Of a stretch of DNA of 64,000 nucleotides, positions 44,815 to 56,589 are shown piece after piece (the stretch's first letter is position 1; each line of letters starts with the position of its first letter). Source of the stretch: Hibiscus mutabilis. Its lineage: Eukaryota; Streptophyta; Magnoliopsida; Malvales; Malvaceae. The stretch spans positions 19,038,014 through 19,102,013 of the forward strand of contig CM033718.1 of the NCBI GenBank assembly GCA_019671005.1, given 5' to 3'. Both the position numbers and the translations under genes were made by a program. The notes under the pieces are model-generated. The model was given only the letters and a program-made list of their open reading frames with translations. It was not told the DNA's origin and did not search any database.

Positions 44815-45598
44815 ATGCTTCGCTCTTCTCTTGCATATAAGAATTTTTTGTTTGATCCTGATACTGAAAAAACCAAAAAGCGAACAATTATCAACATTAT
44901 GGTCGCAAACTCTCAACAATTTAGTTCAACACATGACATCGTCTCTCGACGTGTGAATGAGGCATGTGGGATTTGCATAAGTCAAGAGCATGTAACTGAT
45001 ATGTGCCCCACACTCCAAGTAGAAAGTACCAAGGATGCCAATGCCCTTGGAGGACCTTACGGCCAAAAGAAGCACAATCCATATGCACATACATACAATT
45101 CATTGTGGAAGGACTATTCACACTTGCATTATGGGCAAGGACATCCATAAGAAGTCTACCAAAAAGCCCAATCGTATGCACAACATGCCTTCCGCGAACA
45201 AAGTGTTTTTTGCGAACCTCAACCACCAACGAAGCCTTCTTTAGAGGAACTTATGAATAAAATCAAGAGCAATTTAGAGCAGTTCCAACAAGAGAGAAAT
45301 ATTTTCCGCAAAACACAGGAACCGTGTAGGTCCACTATGAAGACAATAGAGGAAGAGTTTCTCTGATGCCCCATACCCTTTGCGAACGGAGAACATGAAC
45401 ATGCGAAGGATATTTTCTCTGATGCGGCTAACAAACAAATTGAAGGGAAGGAAAATGAGCCTTATGCGGACAAGAATGATGCAGGCGCTAAACAGGATGC
45501 GAATACAAGCCAGCTTGATGCGGATGGTGAGAAAACAAAGGATAATGAGCTTTCCGCGAACGATTCACAAGAGAATTCAAAGGAGAATCTACCAAATT
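44815..45598 (+). pseudogene. Element D gag remnant, copy 1
   Basis: It starts MLRSSLAYKNFLFDPDTEK. It lacks the capsid and goes almost at once into a CCHC zinc knuckle, CGICISQEHVTDMC (C-x2-C-x4-H-x4-C), then LGGPYGQKKHNPYAHTYNSL and WKDYSHLHYGQGHP, the stretch that follows the knuckle in Athila Gag. A stop then falls after GHP; the frame goes on with KPSLEELMNKIKSNLEQFQQ and an acidic, Asn/Ala/Asp-rich linker. Copy 2 (56590) is open through this part. The short N-terminus suggests an internally deleted ancestor. Confidence 0.8.
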
Positions 45599-46250
45599 AG
45601 CAAGGCAAACATGAAGGTGTGAGGGCCAACAAACCTTCAAATTTTTGGCTTGCACATTTTCCTGACGAAAATGGCAATCCCAAAAATCTAAAGCCTACGA
45701 AAGAAGAAGCTGGTGCAAAGAGTCTTCTGCCACCCATTGTGGTTCAACCATCTTTACCTCAAAGGTTCTCACATACCAAAGAGGATGAGCAGGAACGAAA
45801 AATTCTTGAAACAGTTCACAAGGTTGAGCTAATCTTCAAGAAAACTAGGGAACAAAATATCATATCAGGATAACTCCTTGCGTACAAAGATGTCATACCA
45901 TGGTATGCGGATATAGCATACAATTTTGCGACAAAGACATTTTCAACATGTACATCAAAGTTTGAGAAAGACAATATCAAATGCGACGTGAAGCCATACC
46001 TATGGGATGACCCATACCTATGGAAGATAGGAGTTGATCCAGCCATGGTGGCGAATATCAACTGGTTCTAGGGATCCATCCAATCAATGTCGAACCTCCC
46101 TATAAACTTGCAATAACACTACCATGGCAGAAAGCAAGTTTTCAAATAAATCAAGGACAAACCTCCTGACGAACACATTCTCACCGTAACGTGAAAATGG
46201 GAGTTACGTCTAGCCAAAAACATTAAAGAAATTCGTTTCTTGGGAGGCAA
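45599..46250 (+). pseudogene. Element D collapsed pol remnant
   Basis: The stretch 45619-45873 ends in PSLPQRFSHTKEDEQERKIL, the segment before protease in Athila. Right after a stop comes VIPWYADIAYNFAT and YLWDDPYLWKIG, which belong between RNase H and the integrase finger. Then come ANINWF, a short HYHGRKQVFK and IKEIRFLGGNPCF, the integrase C-terminal end. Protease, RT, RNase H and the integrase core are absent. Two large deletions at least are needed. It cannot code for enzymes. Confidence 0.72.
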
Positions 46251-46751
46251 CCCATGTTTTATTTTTTTCTTTATTCTTTTTATTATTATTCTTTTGTTAT
46301 GAATTTTAACAATTTTTTTCTTCTCTTTTTAGGTACAATGAGTAGAACTTATGTAAAAAATGCAGCAGTGCCTCATGTTCTTCATGCAAAACAAACCACG
46401 ATTTAAATATGCCCGCGCTTCCTTTCCCATCCACACCCTAAACCATCACATGCCGAATAAGGGAGTATTCTTTTACCTTAAAACATTTATTGCTATATTT
46501 TATGCATGATGATTTTAACATTGAGGACAATGTTTAGTATAAGTGTGGAGTGGAGGCTTTTGGTTGAAAATTTTTGTTTAAATCTTGATTAGTTTAGTCA
46601 GAAATAATTGGAAGAAAATATGTGAATTCATGCTTATTGATGACTTTGAAAAATTCCTTTCATATTAAATTTTTTTCTTAGAATCAACATGTTAAACTTT
46701 TTTAGATTCGGGATCCTAAAGTAAAAATGAGACTGATGTGAGGAGTAAATT
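46251..46751 (+). other. Element D 3'UTR, part 1, with first polypurine-like motif
   Basis: Non-coding. It contains TTGAGGACAA...AAGTGTGG at 46521-46548, like the PPT motif at 25861-25890. Interrupted by E at 46752; resumes at 54373. Confidence 0.6.
46747..46751. repeat. Left target-site duplication of element E (AAATT)
   Basis: AAATT directly precedes the TGTAACACC end; repeated at 54368-54372. Confidence 0.92.
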
Positions 46752-48745
46752 TGTAACACCAATTTCCCAATCTAATAGAGATCCAGGTCGAATAATGTTA
46801 TCGGAAGACAAATTGGAGGTTCAGAGTAGGGTTCTGAGTTCAAAACCTAATATAAGTATCATATTGATTATTCTTAAGACTTATCCACTTTGTTTGTTAC
46901 TAAACTTATTCGGGGTTGGGGTCAATTTTTAACTTTTTTGAATTTTAAGGACTAAATTGTAAATTTTACAATTTAAAGGTCCTTGACCGGAATTCAGGTT
47001 ATCATACTAAAATTAATCTTACTAATTATTAGCCTGTGAAATTTCATTACTAACGGATATCATTTACCTATCTGATTAGACGATACAATGTTTAGTGACT
47101 ATTTTGTAAACTGTTTAAAATTGTTCCGTTATTCGGATTAACCTATCGGGTGATTTCCAAACCTTACCAAATTTTACCAGTACACTTAAAAATCATGTTC
47201 ATATTGGTACGTCACATTTTTAGGGCATTCGGAATCCATTTACCAAGTTTTCACCTTAGGCTCATTTTAGCCACTTTTTAACCTATTCAAATCTAGTCAG
47301 TATAAGCATACAACAAAACCGCGTTACCAAGTCATCATACAACCATGAGAAGGCTTATACAAAACTAGTTGGACCATATGCCACTTCACTAGGAGTTTAT
47401 AGAAAAAGATAACATACATATATGGCAGAGACGTGACTTGCAACCGCAATAACACGATCAAGGCTCGAAATTGATCAAGGTCCTGAAAATGCATGAGACA
47501 CACATGTTAGGCTTACATAGCCTAGTGAGGTAGTTATAACATTTACAATGAAATGCATGATAATCAAATATACAAGTAGTCATAATAAGCTATGCACAAT
47601 TCATGCTTATTACACATATTCTCATGCTTTCATATTCACATATTACATGCCACATAGTCATATCATAATCATATGGTCATAACATAATTCATAGGCACAT
47701 TAGGTACCATTGGATACATGGATTCCCCTGTACACCAACACATATAACAGAGAATGGGCCGTAGCCTTTGAGCCGTAGCTTCGGAGATATATCCTTTACA
47801 CAGCCGACCTTATTTCCCCCACATATAGGCCGTAGCCCTGGACCGTAGTCCTCCCTTACTTAACTGACTCAATAATCCTATGGAATGTCCATAATTACAC
47901 AAATTCACATAGTCCATATTTATCAAGTTATGTCATATCAAATATAAAAATGAGCCTTAGCTCCATATCATGCCACATTTTACATTATTTTCATATATCA
48001 CATACGTGTAGCATATCATAGTCATATTTGCACATATTAAAGCAATGCAAGTACTTACCGGATTTGCCAATCGAATTTAACATAGTTGCTCTACGGGAAC
48101 CCTTAAACAAATACAAACATAATCATAAAATAATGCAATGGGATGGCATCTAGCCTATCCCTTAACACAACTACACTCACCTCGACAACCCGATGTTTTT
48201 GAGATTCTCGGATAACAGCGCCTTTATCCTTTGATTTTGAAAGAGATGACGGTTGTTCTTTATTGACCCTTAATTGATAGTGAGGATTCGAATTGTCAAA
48301 TCAAAAAACTCGAGCTTACCAACCTATCACTGAACAGATTTATTTGTTTCTTAATTTTTCTCCCCTTTCTTGCGTACACTTCCCCCTTTTATACCCTAAA
48401 TTGTCAGCCTCCCTTTTCTCTTCAATCTCCACGTATTGGAGTGGTGGCAAGCATTTGGGGCATAATGCCCTTTGCTTGCCCACGTGGTGGCCACCTTGCG
48501 CCTTATGTTGAATCATCCCCCTAATGTGGGATTGCCCACGGTAATTCCTTCAATTTGAAGGAATTGGTTGTGGGTCCCACGGCCTTTATCTTTTTCTTCT
48601 AATAATAATAATAAACTGAGACAGTTAGCCCGAATAACCTTTACTGCTTCAAATTAGGTTCAAGATCGAGCTAATTATTTAATAGGTATAAAATATTTGA
48701 TCACCAAAACCTAACTCCAACTAGACCGGTTTTCAGGGTGTGACA
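46752..48745 (-). mobile_element. Element E 3' LTR
   Basis: 1994 bp, highly similar to 52469-54367. It holds the same TATAAAAGGGGG promoter box near 48385-48395 and an (AAT)n run near 48600. No gene. Confidence 0.93.
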
Positions 48746-48760
48746 ACTCTCCCCCTTAAG
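48746..48760 (-). other. Polypurine tract of element E
   Basis: CTTAAGGGGGAGAGT (minus) directly before the TGTCACACC start of the 3' LTR. Confidence 0.9.
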
Positions 48761-48784
48761 AAAATTCTTCCTCGAATTTTCTTT

Positions 48785-50278
48785 TCAGGAAAACATGTGA
48801 GGATACTATTTCTGCATAGTCTCCTCAGGTTCCCATGTTGCCTCTTCAACAGAATGACTTCGGCACAAAAATTTCACTAAGGGCATAGTCTTCTTACGAA
48901 GCCGTTTAACTTCTCATGCGAGGATCTGAACAGGTTCTTCGTCGTATGTCAAATTAGGTTGAATCTCCACAGATTCTTGTTCAATCGCATGGGAAGGATC
49001 TAATAGGTACTTTCGTAGCATAGATACATGGAAGACGTTGTGAATCTGACTTAACTCTTCGGGGAGAACTAATCGGTAGACAACTGGTCCAATCTTTTCA
49101 ATCACCTCAAATGGACTAATGAAGCGAGGACTTAGCTTTCTTTTCTTTCTGAAACGAAGAATCTTCTTCCACGGAGATATCTTGAGGAAGGCCTTTTCAC
49201 CAACCTCGTACTGAATATCTCTCATGCCCAGATCGACATAAAACTTGTGTCGGTCGAAGGCAGCCTTAAACCAATCACGGATAATGGTAGTCCTTTCTTT
49301 AGTTTCCTAAAGTAAGTTAGAACCTAGCATTTTGCCTTCACCAACTTCACTCCAAAAAAGAGGAGTTCTACACCTCTTTCTATAGAGAGCTTCATACGGA
49401 GCTATTTGAATTGAAGCCTGGTAACTGTTGTTGTAAGCAAACTCGACCAAGAGTAGGGATTTCTCTTACGTATTCCCAATGTCAATGACACAGACTCGGA
49501 GCATATCTTCCAGAATCTATAAGGAAGAATCATGACCGGTACATACACTTATTCACATAACTTAGAGAAGGGTTTAGAGTTACCTGAATAACTCTTTTAG
49601 ATTGGCCGTCAGTTTGAGGATGGAAAGTAGTGCTAAGATGCACTCGCGTTCCCAAGGCCTTGTGTAAGGTCTTCCAAAACTGAGACGTAAATCATGGGTC
49701 ACGATCAAAGATGATAGATACCAGAATTCCGTGTAAACGAATAACTTCACAGATGTACAATTCAGTGAGCTTAGGCAAGCTGAAATCCATTCTTACTGGA
49801 AGGAAGTGAGCAGACTTGGTGAATCGATCCACAATGACCCAATGGCATCACTTTTCTTCGGATTCAAAGGTAGACCACCTACGAAGTCCATCGTGATACG
49901 CTCTCATTTCCATTGTAGAAGTTCAATGGGTTGCAGAAGACCTGTAGGTACCTTGTGCTCAGCTTTGACCCGTTGGCAAGTCAAACACCTAGCTACGTAG
50001 TCCGTGATTTTATTCTTCATACCGGACCACCAATAGATCTCTTTAAGATCCTTGTATATTTTGATAGCTCCAGGCTGAACAAAGAAAGGGCTAGAATGAG
50101 CTTCACTTAGGATTTGGTTCTGAAGATCATCATCATCGGGAACATAAATGTGGTTGCAGAAACACAGTAACCCTTCAGAATTCAAAGCAAAGTCAGGATC
50201 TGAGCCATCCTTGACCTTAGCAATAAAAGGGTTATAACTCTTCATCAGTTCCTTGGAGTGCCTTAATTCGAGATACAA
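48785..50278 (-). pseudogene. Element E integrase and chromodomain-like end
   Basis: Intact finger: EAHSSPFFVQPG region (His), YWWSGMKNKITDYVARCLTC and QRVKAEH. Core: VDRFTKSAHF (Asp, after a 1-nt slip), IIFDRDP (Asp), FHPQTDGQSKRVIQ (Glu position is Lys, as in C), then a 67-bp GT-AG insertion, then ILEDMLRVCVIDIG, EFAYNNSYQASIQIAPYEAL. C-terminus: MRDIQYEVGEKAFLKISPWK and HNVFHVSMLRKYLLDPSHAI. After a stop at QILA comes MPLVKFLCRSHSVEEATWEP, a chromodomain-like end with its Trp. Several stops; inactive now. Confidence 0.88.
49517..49583 (-). other. Putative 67-bp intron inside E integrase
   Basis: On the minus strand the coding text ...AGAGTTATTCAG is followed by GTAACTC and ends TTCCTTATAG before ATTCTGGAAG. 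The 67 bp are not a multiple of 3. Removing them gives VIQ|ILEDML, the family consensus, which C (VIQ-like IIQ|VLKDML) has without interruption. It has a T-rich end before AG and CTAA/TGA branch-like motifs. Confidence 0.55.
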
Positions 50279-50784
50279 TGGTAGAGTGAACTCTCAGCTG
50301 AGCTAACAATTTTCCATGTTTTCTGAGTCGAAAGTGAGCATTCAAGCATCTCGAAGAAGAAGTGGGCTTCTGGCTAAGAGCATCAGCCACCACATTGGCT
50401 TTACAAGGATGGTAGTCAATGACTAAATCATAATCTTTCAATAGCTCTATCCATCGGTGCTGACGAAGATTTAACTCTTTCAAGGTTAGGAGGTACTTCA
50501 GGCTTTTGTGATCAGTGTAGAGATAACACTTCTCACCATAAAGATAATGCAACCAAATTTTGAAAGAAAACACAAATGTGGCGAGTTCTAGATCATGTGT
50601 CGGGTAATTTAGCTTGTGAGGCTTGAGTTGATGTGAGGCATAAGCTATGACTTTGCCTTCTTGCATCAGAACACAGCCTAATCCCAGGTGGGACGCATCA
50701 CTGTACACAATGAAGTCTTTGCCTGACTCGGGTTGCACTAACACAAGGGCATGAGTAAGGACTTGCTTGAGCTGGTCAAAACTC
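50232..50784 (-). pseudogene. Element E RNase H
   Basis: Open stretch from 50744: DFIVYSDASHLGLGCVLMQE (Asp), HQLKPHKLNYPTHDLELATF (Glu), YGEKCYLYTDHKSLKYLLTL (Asp), QHRWIELLKDYDLVIDYHPC and KANVVADALSQKP (Asp). All four catalytic positions are present. It continues from RT and leads into the integrase finger, overlapping it by some 45 bp in another frame because of a frameshift. Confidence 0.9.
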
Positions 50785-51690
50785 CTTTACTGATCAACAA
50801 TCCACACAAAAGAGGTATCCTTGCAGAGAAGCTTTGTTAAGGGTGCTGCAAGCAATGAGAATCCCTTAATGAATCTACGATAATAGCCTACAAGACCAAG
50901 AAAACTACGAACTTCTCCCACATTCTTCGAAGGAGTCCAATCAAGGATTGCTTGAATCTTCTTTGGGTCCACTTGGATTTCAGCCTAAGATATTACATGG
51001 CCAAGAAAGGATACTTCGGATAACCATAACTCACATATACTGAACTTAACATAGAGTTGTTTTTCCCGGAGGGTCTGAAGCACGATCCGAATATGTTCTT
51101 CATGAGAAATAGAGTCTTCAGAATAGATCAAAATGTCGTCTACAAAGAAAACCACAAACTTATTTAGATAGGGTCGGAATACATGATTCATCAGGTCTAT
51201 GAAGGTTGCAGGTGCATTCGTGAGCCCAAAAGGAATCACCAGAAATTCATAGTGACTATATGTAGTGCGAAAGGCAGCCTTTGGAACATCATACTCTTTC
51301 ACCAACATTTGGTAGTATCCGGATCAAAGATCTATCTTGGAAAAGACATAAGCATCCTTCAACTGATCAAAGAGGTCATCTATCCTCGGAAGTGGGTACT
51401 TGTTCCCGATCGTCACTTTATTTAATTGACGATGGTCAATACATAGACGCATCGATCCATCCTTCTTTTGACGAACAAGACCGGCGTTCCCCAGGGTGAG
51501 GAGCTTGATCGAATGAATCCCTTATCTTGAAGGTCTTGGATTTGAACTTTTAACTCCTTCAACTCCACCAGAGCCATTCTATACGGAGCAGTAAAGACCA
51601 GAGTAGTTCCGAGTTGCACTTCTATCTCAAATTCTACTTCACGGGTGGGAGGGAGTCCTGGAAGTTCATTGGGAAACACATCAAAAACTT
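50785..51690 (-). pseudogene. Element E reverse transcriptase
   Basis: Motifs: FPNELPGLPPTREVEFEIEV, LVELKELKVQIQDLQDKGFI, SSSPWGTPVLFVKR, then a frameshift in the KKDG box, VKEYDVPKAAFRTTYSHYEF, PFGLTNAPATFIDLMNHVF and VVFFVDDILIYSED, so the active site is intact. The thumb VRSFLGLVGYYRRFIKGFSL follows after one stop. About the usual family length. Confidence 0.9.
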
Positions 51691-52313
51691 CTTTGCTACG
51701 GGTACGTCTTCAATTTTCAAATATTTCTTAAACTCCATGGTATACATGAGACTCTTTTTAGGCTCAGGTTCGGACTTCATCAAGGTTATACTCTCCTTAC
51801 TGAGTCCATTGAGATATAATTTCTTCTTTGAACAATTCAGCCACGCTTGATGTTCAGCCACCCAATTGAGGCCTAAAACGAGATCTAACTCATGGAAGGG
51901 CAAGCCATCAAGTTGGCCGGAAATGGGATCCCTTGGATCCTTAGGGGACAAGCTCTACAGATTATTTGAATAGCCACACTATCTCCTAGCGGATTTGAGA
52001 CAAGTATCTCGGAAGCAACAGGTTCACATTTTAAAGCATACTTTTCAATCAAGGGTTCACTAATAAAAGAATGGGTGGAACCTGGATCTATCAAAGTATA
52101 AACAAGTTCAGAACATAACTCCACCACCTGTTTAATCATGTCTGCCACGGACATCAGATACGCTTGCTGAGTGGGTGGCATTGATAGAGGGTGAAGAAGG
52201 TCGTTCTGACCCATACGCTTGGGTTGGATTTTAGGTCTTAGGTTGTTCCCCTGAGTTGAGGATGAGCCTGGATTAGGTTCATTCACTACTCTTCTATCGG
52301 TAGGACCAGACAT
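51691..52313 (-). pseudogene. Element E gag start fused to protease (capsid deleted)
   Basis: ATG 52313 opens MSGPTDRRVVNEPNPGSSST, the same kind of Gag N-terminus as in C. After only some 60 residues it reaches MSVADMIKQVVELCSELV and the protease box YTLIDPGSTHSFIS, where Ser of the DSG triad is Pro. Capsid and CCHC knuckle (around 400 residues in relatives) are missing and the frame is kept. LPFHELDLVLGLNWVAEHQA closes the protease. The copy could have been moved only by proteins from other elements, or lost gag later. Confidence 0.82.
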
Positions 52314-52450
52314 TTTAGGTCTAATTTATATAGAATGATTAAGTCGTGTAAGCTGCAAGTCATAGAATACATATTCAATAACTCCTAAGTGGCATATGAA
52401 GACACAGACTCATAACAAAAGCCTGGTTACTCCTAGAATCGACTAAACCT

Positions 52451-52464
52451 AGGCTCTGATACCA
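52451..52464 (-). other. Primer-binding site, initiator tRNA-Met, element E
   Basis: TGGTATCAGAGCCT on the minus strand, 4 nt from the LTR. Confidence 0.92.
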
Positions 52465-52468
52465 TAAT

Positions 52469-54367
52469 TGTAACACTACATTCCCGGTCTAGTAGAGATC
52501 CGGGTCGAATAGTGTTATCGAATGACTAAACAGAGGTTCGAAGTAGGGTTCAAAGTTCAAAACCTAATCTAAGTATCATATTGATTATTCTTAAGACTTA
52601 TCCACTTTGTTTGTTACTAAACTTATTCGGGGTTGGGGTCAATTTTAAACTTTTTTTTAGTTTTAGGGACTAAATTGTAAATTTTACAATTTAAAGGTCT
52701 TTGGCTGAAATGCAGGTTATCATACTAAAATTAATCTTACTAATTATTAGCCTGTGAAATTTCACTACTAACGGAGGTTATTTACATATCTGATTAGACG
52801 GTACAATGTTTAGTGACCATTTTGTAAACTGTTCAAAACTGTTATGTTATTCGGATTAACCTATCGGGTGATTTCCAAACCTTACCAAATTTTACCAGTA
52901 CACTTAAAAATCATGTTCCTATTGGTACGTCACATTTTTAGGGCATTCGGAATCCATTTACAAAGTTTTCACCTTAGGCTCATTTTAGGCACTTTTTAAC
53001 CTATTCAAATCTAGTCATTATAAGCATACAACAAAACCGCGTTACCAAGTCATCATACAACCATAAGAAGGCTTATACAAAACTATTTGGACCATATGCC
53101 ACTTCACTAGGAGTTTATAGCAAAAGATAACATACATATATGGCAGATACGTGACTTGCAACCGCAATAACACGATCAAGGCTTGGAATTGATCAAGGTC
53201 CTGAAAATGCATGAGACACACATGTTAGGCTTACATAGCCTAGTGAGGTAGTTATAACATTTACAATGAAATGCATGATAATCAACTATACAAGTAGTTA
53301 TAATAAGCTATGCACAATTCATGCTTATTACACATATTCTCATGCATTCATATTCACATATTACATGTCACATAGTCATATCATAATCATATGGTCATAA
53401 TATAATTCATAGGCACATTAGGTACATTGGATACACGGATTCCCCTGTACACCAACACATATAACAGAGAATGGGCCGTAGCCCTTGAGCCGTAGCTCCG
53501 GAGATATATCCTTTACACAACCGACCTTATTTCCCCAACATATAGGCCATAGTCTTGGACCGTAGTCATCCTTTACTTAACTGAGCTCAATAATCCTATG
53601 TCATGCCAATTCTATTCAATGTCCATAATTACACAAATTCACATAGTCCATATTTTTAAGTCATATCATATCAAATATCAAAATGAGCCTTAGCTCCATA
53701 TCATGCCACATTTTATATTATTTTCATATATCACATACGTGTAGCATATCATAGTCATATTTGCACATATCAAAGCAATGCAACTACTTACCGGATTTCC
53801 AATCGAATTAAACATAGTTGCTCTACGGGAGCCCTTAAACAACTACAAACATAATCATAAAATAATGCAACAGGATGGCACCGAGCCTATCCCTTGACAC
53901 AACTACACTCACCTCGACAACCCGGTGTACCAACCTATTACTGAACCGATTTATTTGTTTCTTAATTTTCCTCCCCTTTCTTGCGTACACTTCCCCCTTT
54001 TATACCCCAAATTATCGGCCTCCATTTTTTCTTCAATCTCCACGTGTTGGAGTGGTGGCAAGCTTTTGGGGCATAATGCCCTTTGCTTGCCCATGTGGTG
54101 GCCACCTTGCACCTTATGCAAAATCATCCCCCTAATGTGGGATTGCCCACGACAATTCCTTCAATTTGAAGAAATTGGTCGTGGGTCCCACGGCCTTTAT
54201 CTTTTTTTCTAATAATAATAATAATAATAATAATAAACTAATACGGTTAGCCCAAATAACCTTTATTGCTTCAAATTAGGTACATGATCGATCTAATTAT
54301 TTAACTGGTACAAAATATTCGATCACCAAAACCTAACCCCAACTAGACCGGTTTTCGGGGTGTGACA
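52469..54367 (-). mobile_element. Element E 5' LTR
   Basis: 1899 bp; ends TGTAACAC and GGTGTGACA on the plus strand. It differs from the other LTR by scattered substitutions and small indels (about 95 bp shorter), including a longer (AAT)n at 54211-54235. Confidence 0.93.
53997..54004 (-). promoter_or_regulatory. TATA box of element E
   Basis: The minus strand reads GGGGTATAAAAGGGGG, about 365 bp into U3, and it is conserved in the 3' LTR. Transcription would start some 30 bp further along. Confidence 0.6.
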
Positions 54368-54372
54368 AAATT
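54368..54372. repeat. Right target-site duplication of element E (AAATT)
   Basis: Identical to 46747-46751. Confidence 0.92.
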
Positions 54373-55402
54373 AGGATTGATAAGAACTTTTTAGCCTTGC
54401 AAATCGTTGTTTGATTAATTGATTCGATAGTTGGATGGATAAAATTGGACACAACATAAGCCACTTTTGTGAGATTTGAGCCTAATAAGCATACATCTTT
54501 TATGCTTCATATTTTTTCTTTCAATGAGTGATTGTCAAGCATGATTAGTCTCTTCTAGAAATTGCAATGTTATACATGTTAAGACCACATAGGATCGAAT
54601 TACTGGAGATGATTAAGGCACTTAGGTATGAAACTTGAGCCAAAAAGCCTACCTTGGTAAATATGACCACTAGAGAACCACTTTTGAGCCTGAGCCTTTT
54701 CTTTGGAAATTAACCATACTACAAGCCTAATTATTTTTTGTTGATTTCCTTAATTTGCACCCGAATTTGGAGAACTACACACTTTCCTTACTTGAAAAAA
54801 AAGAAAAATCAAGCAAAAGAAAAAGGAAAGGGAGAAAATCTTGAAAACAAGAAAAAGAAAAAAATAAATGAGAAAATTGTCTTGTTTGTTCAAAAAGAAA
54901 ATTCAAAGGAAAGAAAAGACAAAAACTATGAAAAATATTGAATCCTTGTTTCTCCCAAAATTAAATTTGTGCAAAAAGCTTGATACAAAAGAGAAAAAGA
55001 GTGTGAATTTCTTCGATTCAAAAAACCTAAAAGTCCTTCTCATCATACCTTGTCCTAAGCCACGTTACAACCAAATTCAAAGACCTTTTGATATTGTAAT
55101 TCAGCCCAACTAGTGGTGGAGATGTGATGTATTTGCAAGCTTATGGTAAGACTCTTTTATATGCTTTGACTTGAGTGTTGTTGTCCCTTAAACACCTTGA
55201 GCAAATTGATTGAATCCTTTGTGAGTGTGTTTAATTTTATTCCATCTTTGACTTCATGATAATTAATTGGGTGATTATTTGCTTGTGCTAAATTGTAATC
55301 ATTGACTTATTACTTCTCTTATCCTTTCTATTTACCAAAAGGACCCTAGGTTTTGAGTTTCAATATGCTTGAGGACAAGCATAATCCAAGTGTGGGGGTA
55401 TA
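54373..55402 (+). other. Element D 3'UTR, part 2, and polypurine tract
   Basis: It continues 46251-46751. From 54579 it is collinear with 25070-25894. The PPT-like AAGTGTGGGGG lies at 55389-55398, just before LTR2. Lys-rich ORFs here are low complexity. Confidence 0.7.
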
Positions 55403-56492
55403 TGATAAGTCTAATATTTGCATATTTTCCTATATTTTAGTGTTCTAATCCAACTATAAATCTATGTTTTAACAAGTATTTGATTTTTGTAGGGATTTTG
55501 ACAACTAAAGGATAATACATGCTTAAAAGATAAGTTTTAGTTGGATTTGGATTTTAAGGAGCACTTAACATAAGAAGAGGAATTCTACTTCAAGTTGAAC
55601 TTTTATGTTTTATATTATATTTGGAGTAGGATAGAGTTCTAAATTAAATCTTATTGTAATTCCTTCTCCTAGTTGATGTAAATGACCTCTATTATAAATA
55701 GGGTCATGAGAAGAAGAGAAATCATTCATCCCTTAATTCTCATTCTTCTCTTCTTTGTTGATTTCCCTTCTCCGTGAGTTGCTAAACTCTTTTTCTAGTT
55801 AATGTTTAGGTTCAAGGTTATTAATAAAAGTTTTTAGTGAGATTTCTTGTTCTTCATCTTCTTCATCTATTTCAATTATTTTTATATCTTCCGAGCTTAT
55901 TCAACATGTATATATTGGATTATATATTTACGACAACCAATCGAGACATCCTTGATACAAGTGGTAAGTAACCAAGCAACGGGTTAGAAGTTATGAATTC
56001 ATATTCTTGATAAGTTAAAGGATTAGTTTTTTGATAGTTTATGTGCATTGGGTCTCTTAATTCAGTAAAGCTATTTGATAGGTTTTAATTCTAAGTGGAT
56101 TATTTAAGGATTTCAATTTTGATAATAAGAGTTAGTCTTTTTGGATTATTAAGTGATTATCTACTATGTAATAGAGATTGGGTTTAATTGCGGATTATCA
56201 ATTAACCTATAACCAAGCTATTTGAGATTGATGCAGGTTTATCTTTTGTGATGTTCGATGATTTAAAACTTGGATTAATACACCGAGATCTACCATAACT
56301 AGAGTTCCTTTTAATATATAATTCTCATTTACTTTAAATTGTTTTCTTCAATTCTACTCAAACACAAAACTCCCTCTTTTACTTTAATTGTTTGTGAACT
56401 TAATCGCTCTCTGTGGGATCGACCCTACTTGCTGCTACTACAAATCCAAAGAACAAGCAGGTATTATTTTTAGACGGATTCGACACCCAACA
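55403..56492 (+). mobile_element. Element D LTR2 (complete, 1.09 kb)
   Basis: It starts TGATAAGTCTAATAT after the PPT and ends GACACCCAACA before a tRNA-Asp-like PBS. CTCTGTGGGATCGACCCTAC near its end is a stretch common at Athila-type LTR ends. It is the whole copy of the LTR1 that B interrupts. Confidence 0.83.
55693..55700 (+). promoter_or_regulatory. TATA box of D LTR2
   Basis: TATAAATA about 290 bp into the LTR, followed by a CT-rich stretch some 40-60 bp downstream where R would start. Confidence 0.6.
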
Positions 56493-56497
56493 AAAAT

Positions 56498-56515
56498 TGG
56501 CGCCTTTGTCGTGGA
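56498..56515 (+). other. tRNA-Asp primer-binding site, D copy 2
   Basis: TGGCGCCTTTGTCGTGGA against TGGCGCCGTTGCCGGGGA; the first seven bases are exact. Confidence 0.72.
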
Positions 56516-56589
56516 GTGGTGTCAAGAAGCTAAGTTCACTTTTTATTTAGTTTAGTTTATTTTTTTGAGTTTTTTTATTTTCTACTTTT

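Larger units (their letters stand above)
46752..54367 (-). mobile_element. Element E: Tekay/Del-like chromovirus, 7.6 kb, gag-deleted
   Basis: It is a complete insertion with LTRs 46752-48745 and 52469-54367, TGTAACAC...GTGTGACA ends and an AAATT duplication. Minus-strand order: 5' LTR, tRNA-Met PBS, gag start fused to protease, RT, RNase H, integrase with a 67-bp GT-AG insertion, chromodomain-like end, PPT, 3' LTR. The gag capsid and knuckle are missing. It belongs to the same broad clade as C. Confidence 0.93.

Noticed and set aside
52451..52464. tRNA-like matches (also at 16344, 42364, 59498)
   Set aside because: They match only the 3' ends of tRNAs at LTR borders; no cloverleaf can be formed around them. 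They are primer-binding sites.
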